Below, piece after piece: positions 5,022 through 5,682 of a stretch of 5,682 bases of DNA (positions are counted from its first letter, which is position 1; each line of letters starts with the position of its first letter). The stretch covers positions 17,193 through 22,874 of the forward strand of contig PLYD01000280.1 in NCBI GenBank assembly GCA_003151665.1, read 5' to 3'. The notes below the pieces were generated by a model. The model did not search any database, was not told the DNA's origin, and saw only the letters and a list, made by a program, of their open reading frames with translations. The DNA comes from Candidatus Dormiibacterota bacterium (lineage in GTDB: Bacteria; Chloroflexota; Dormibacteria; Dormibacterales; Dormibacteraceae). The position numbers were made by a program, and so were the translations under genes.

Positions 5022-5029
5022 TGCCTGCG

Positions 5030-5682
5030 ATGGAAGGCTTGATGCAGGATTACGAGCTCTCGCTGCAGCACGTGCTCTGGCGTCTGGAGCGCCTCCACGC
5101 TCACAAAGAGGTGGTCACCAAACAGGAGCAGGGAGTCCATCGCATCACCAACGGCGAGATGGTCCCCCGGATCAATCGCCTTGCCGGCGCCCTGAAGCGA
5201 CTCGGCATCAAGCCCGGCGATCGCGTGGCGACGTTGGCCTGGAACAATTACCGGCACCTCGAGCTCTACTACGCGGTTCCCTGCATGGGGGCCGTCCTGC
5301 ACACGCTCAACCTGCGGCTGTTTCCGCAGCACCTCGAATTCATCATCAACGACGCCGAGGACAAAGTCCTTTTTGTCGATCAAACCCTCCTGCCTTTGCT
5401 CAAGCCCCTCATCGGAAAGATCCCCAGCGTGGAGCACTTCGTCGTGATGGACAACGGCACGCCACTGCCGGACCACGGTCTCGGTGACGTGCTCGACTAC
5501 GAAACACTCCTGCATGCCGAGAGTGAGGCCTACCCGTGGCCCAAGCTGTCAGAGCGGATGGCCGCGGCCATGTGCTACACGTCGGGCACGACCGGCAATC
5601 CCAAGGGCGTCGTCTACTCGCACCGATCGCAGTTCATCCACACGATGGGCGTTCTCCAGGCCGACAACCTCGGCCTCACTGA
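5030..5682 (+). CDS. AMP-forming fatty-acyl-CoA ligase, N-terminal part (runs off right edge)
   Basis: The first 217 codons of an adenylate-forming acyl-CoA synthetase, which activates a fatty acid with ATP to acyl-AMP and then transfers it to CoA. The frame is open to the window end; family members are usually about 530-560 residues, so some 60 percent is missing. The N-terminus MEGLMQDYELSLQHVLWR is typical of the medium/long-chain branch. GDRVATLAWNNYRHLELYYA at 63-82 and GAVLHTLNLRLFP at 87-99 match the family, and the phosphate-binding motif YTSGTTGNPKG lies at 183-193, with the usual SH (197-198) just after. Chain-length specificity needs the missing part. It is divergent from the PHP gene; functional linkage is not evident. 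Possible partners would be fatty-acid or lipid catabolism genes beyond the right edge. Confidence 0.95.
   Translation, partial: MEGLMQDYELSLQHVLWRLERLHAHKEVVTKQEQGVHRITNGEMVPRINRLAGALKRLGIKPGDRVATLAWNNYRHLELYYAVPCMGAVLHTLNLRLFPQHLEFIINDAEDKVLFVDQTLLPLLKPLIGKIPSVEHFVVMDNGTPLPDHGLGDVLDYETLLHAESEAYPWPKLSERMAAAMCYTSGTTGNPKGVVYSHRSQFIHTMGVLQADNLGLT

Noticed and set aside
4985..5515. A 176-codon minus-strand frame opposite the acyl-CoA ligase
   Set aside because: The plus strand carries clear adenylating-enzyme motifs with a strong ribosome binding site; the reverse frame has no recognisable domain.
1..5682. CRISPR array, transposase, phage or toxin-antitoxin genes
   Set aside because: No regularly spaced repeats and no such protein families are seen on either strand.

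Overview
The window is GC-rich, fully bacterial and tightly packed. It has two GTG-started genes, few strong Shine-Dalgarno sites, and several starts where a TANNNT-type -10 box lies 7-8 bases upstream of the start codon, as expected for leaderless mRNAs. This style suggests Actinomycetota, terrestrial Chloroflexota or a related high-GC lineage; the sequence alone does not settle the phylum. Nothing in the window looks like a phage, insertion sequence, CRISPR array or defence locus.

Left part (1-2465): a minus-strand threonine-biosynthesis pair, hom (homoserine dehydrogenase with ACT domain) followed by the 5' end of thrC (threonine synthase, running off the left edge). Divergent from hom is an ornithine cyclodeaminase/mu-crystallin family gene. 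The two divergent starts have no intergenic space, and one small AT-rich patch at 1493-1499 could serve as a -10 box in both directions.

Middle (2462-3708): an ECF RNA polymerase sigma factor on the minus strand overlaps by 26 bases a small one-helix membrane protein that is a candidate anti-sigma factor. The stop codon of the latter overlaps the stop of the cyclodeaminase-family gene (TTAG). Divergent from the sigma gene is a small multi-helix membrane-protein gene broken by an apparent one-base deletion in a T run.

RNA part (3791-4230): minus-strand tRNA-Leu(GAG) and tRNA-Arg(UCG), with between them an isolated 3' half of a third tRNA and a roughly 110-base stretch of nested inverted repeats. 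The tRNA half could be a scar of a past site-specific integration or simply a decayed tRNA.

Right part (4238-5682): a minus-strand PHP-domain phosphoesterase and, divergent from it, the first 217 codons of an AMP-forming fatty-acyl-CoA ligase that leaves the window.

Most genes are ordinary housekeeping or common accessory families. The points worth a second look are the shared divergent start region, the sigma/membrane-protein pair, the frameshifted membrane gene, and the tRNA fragment with its adjacent dyad-rich element.
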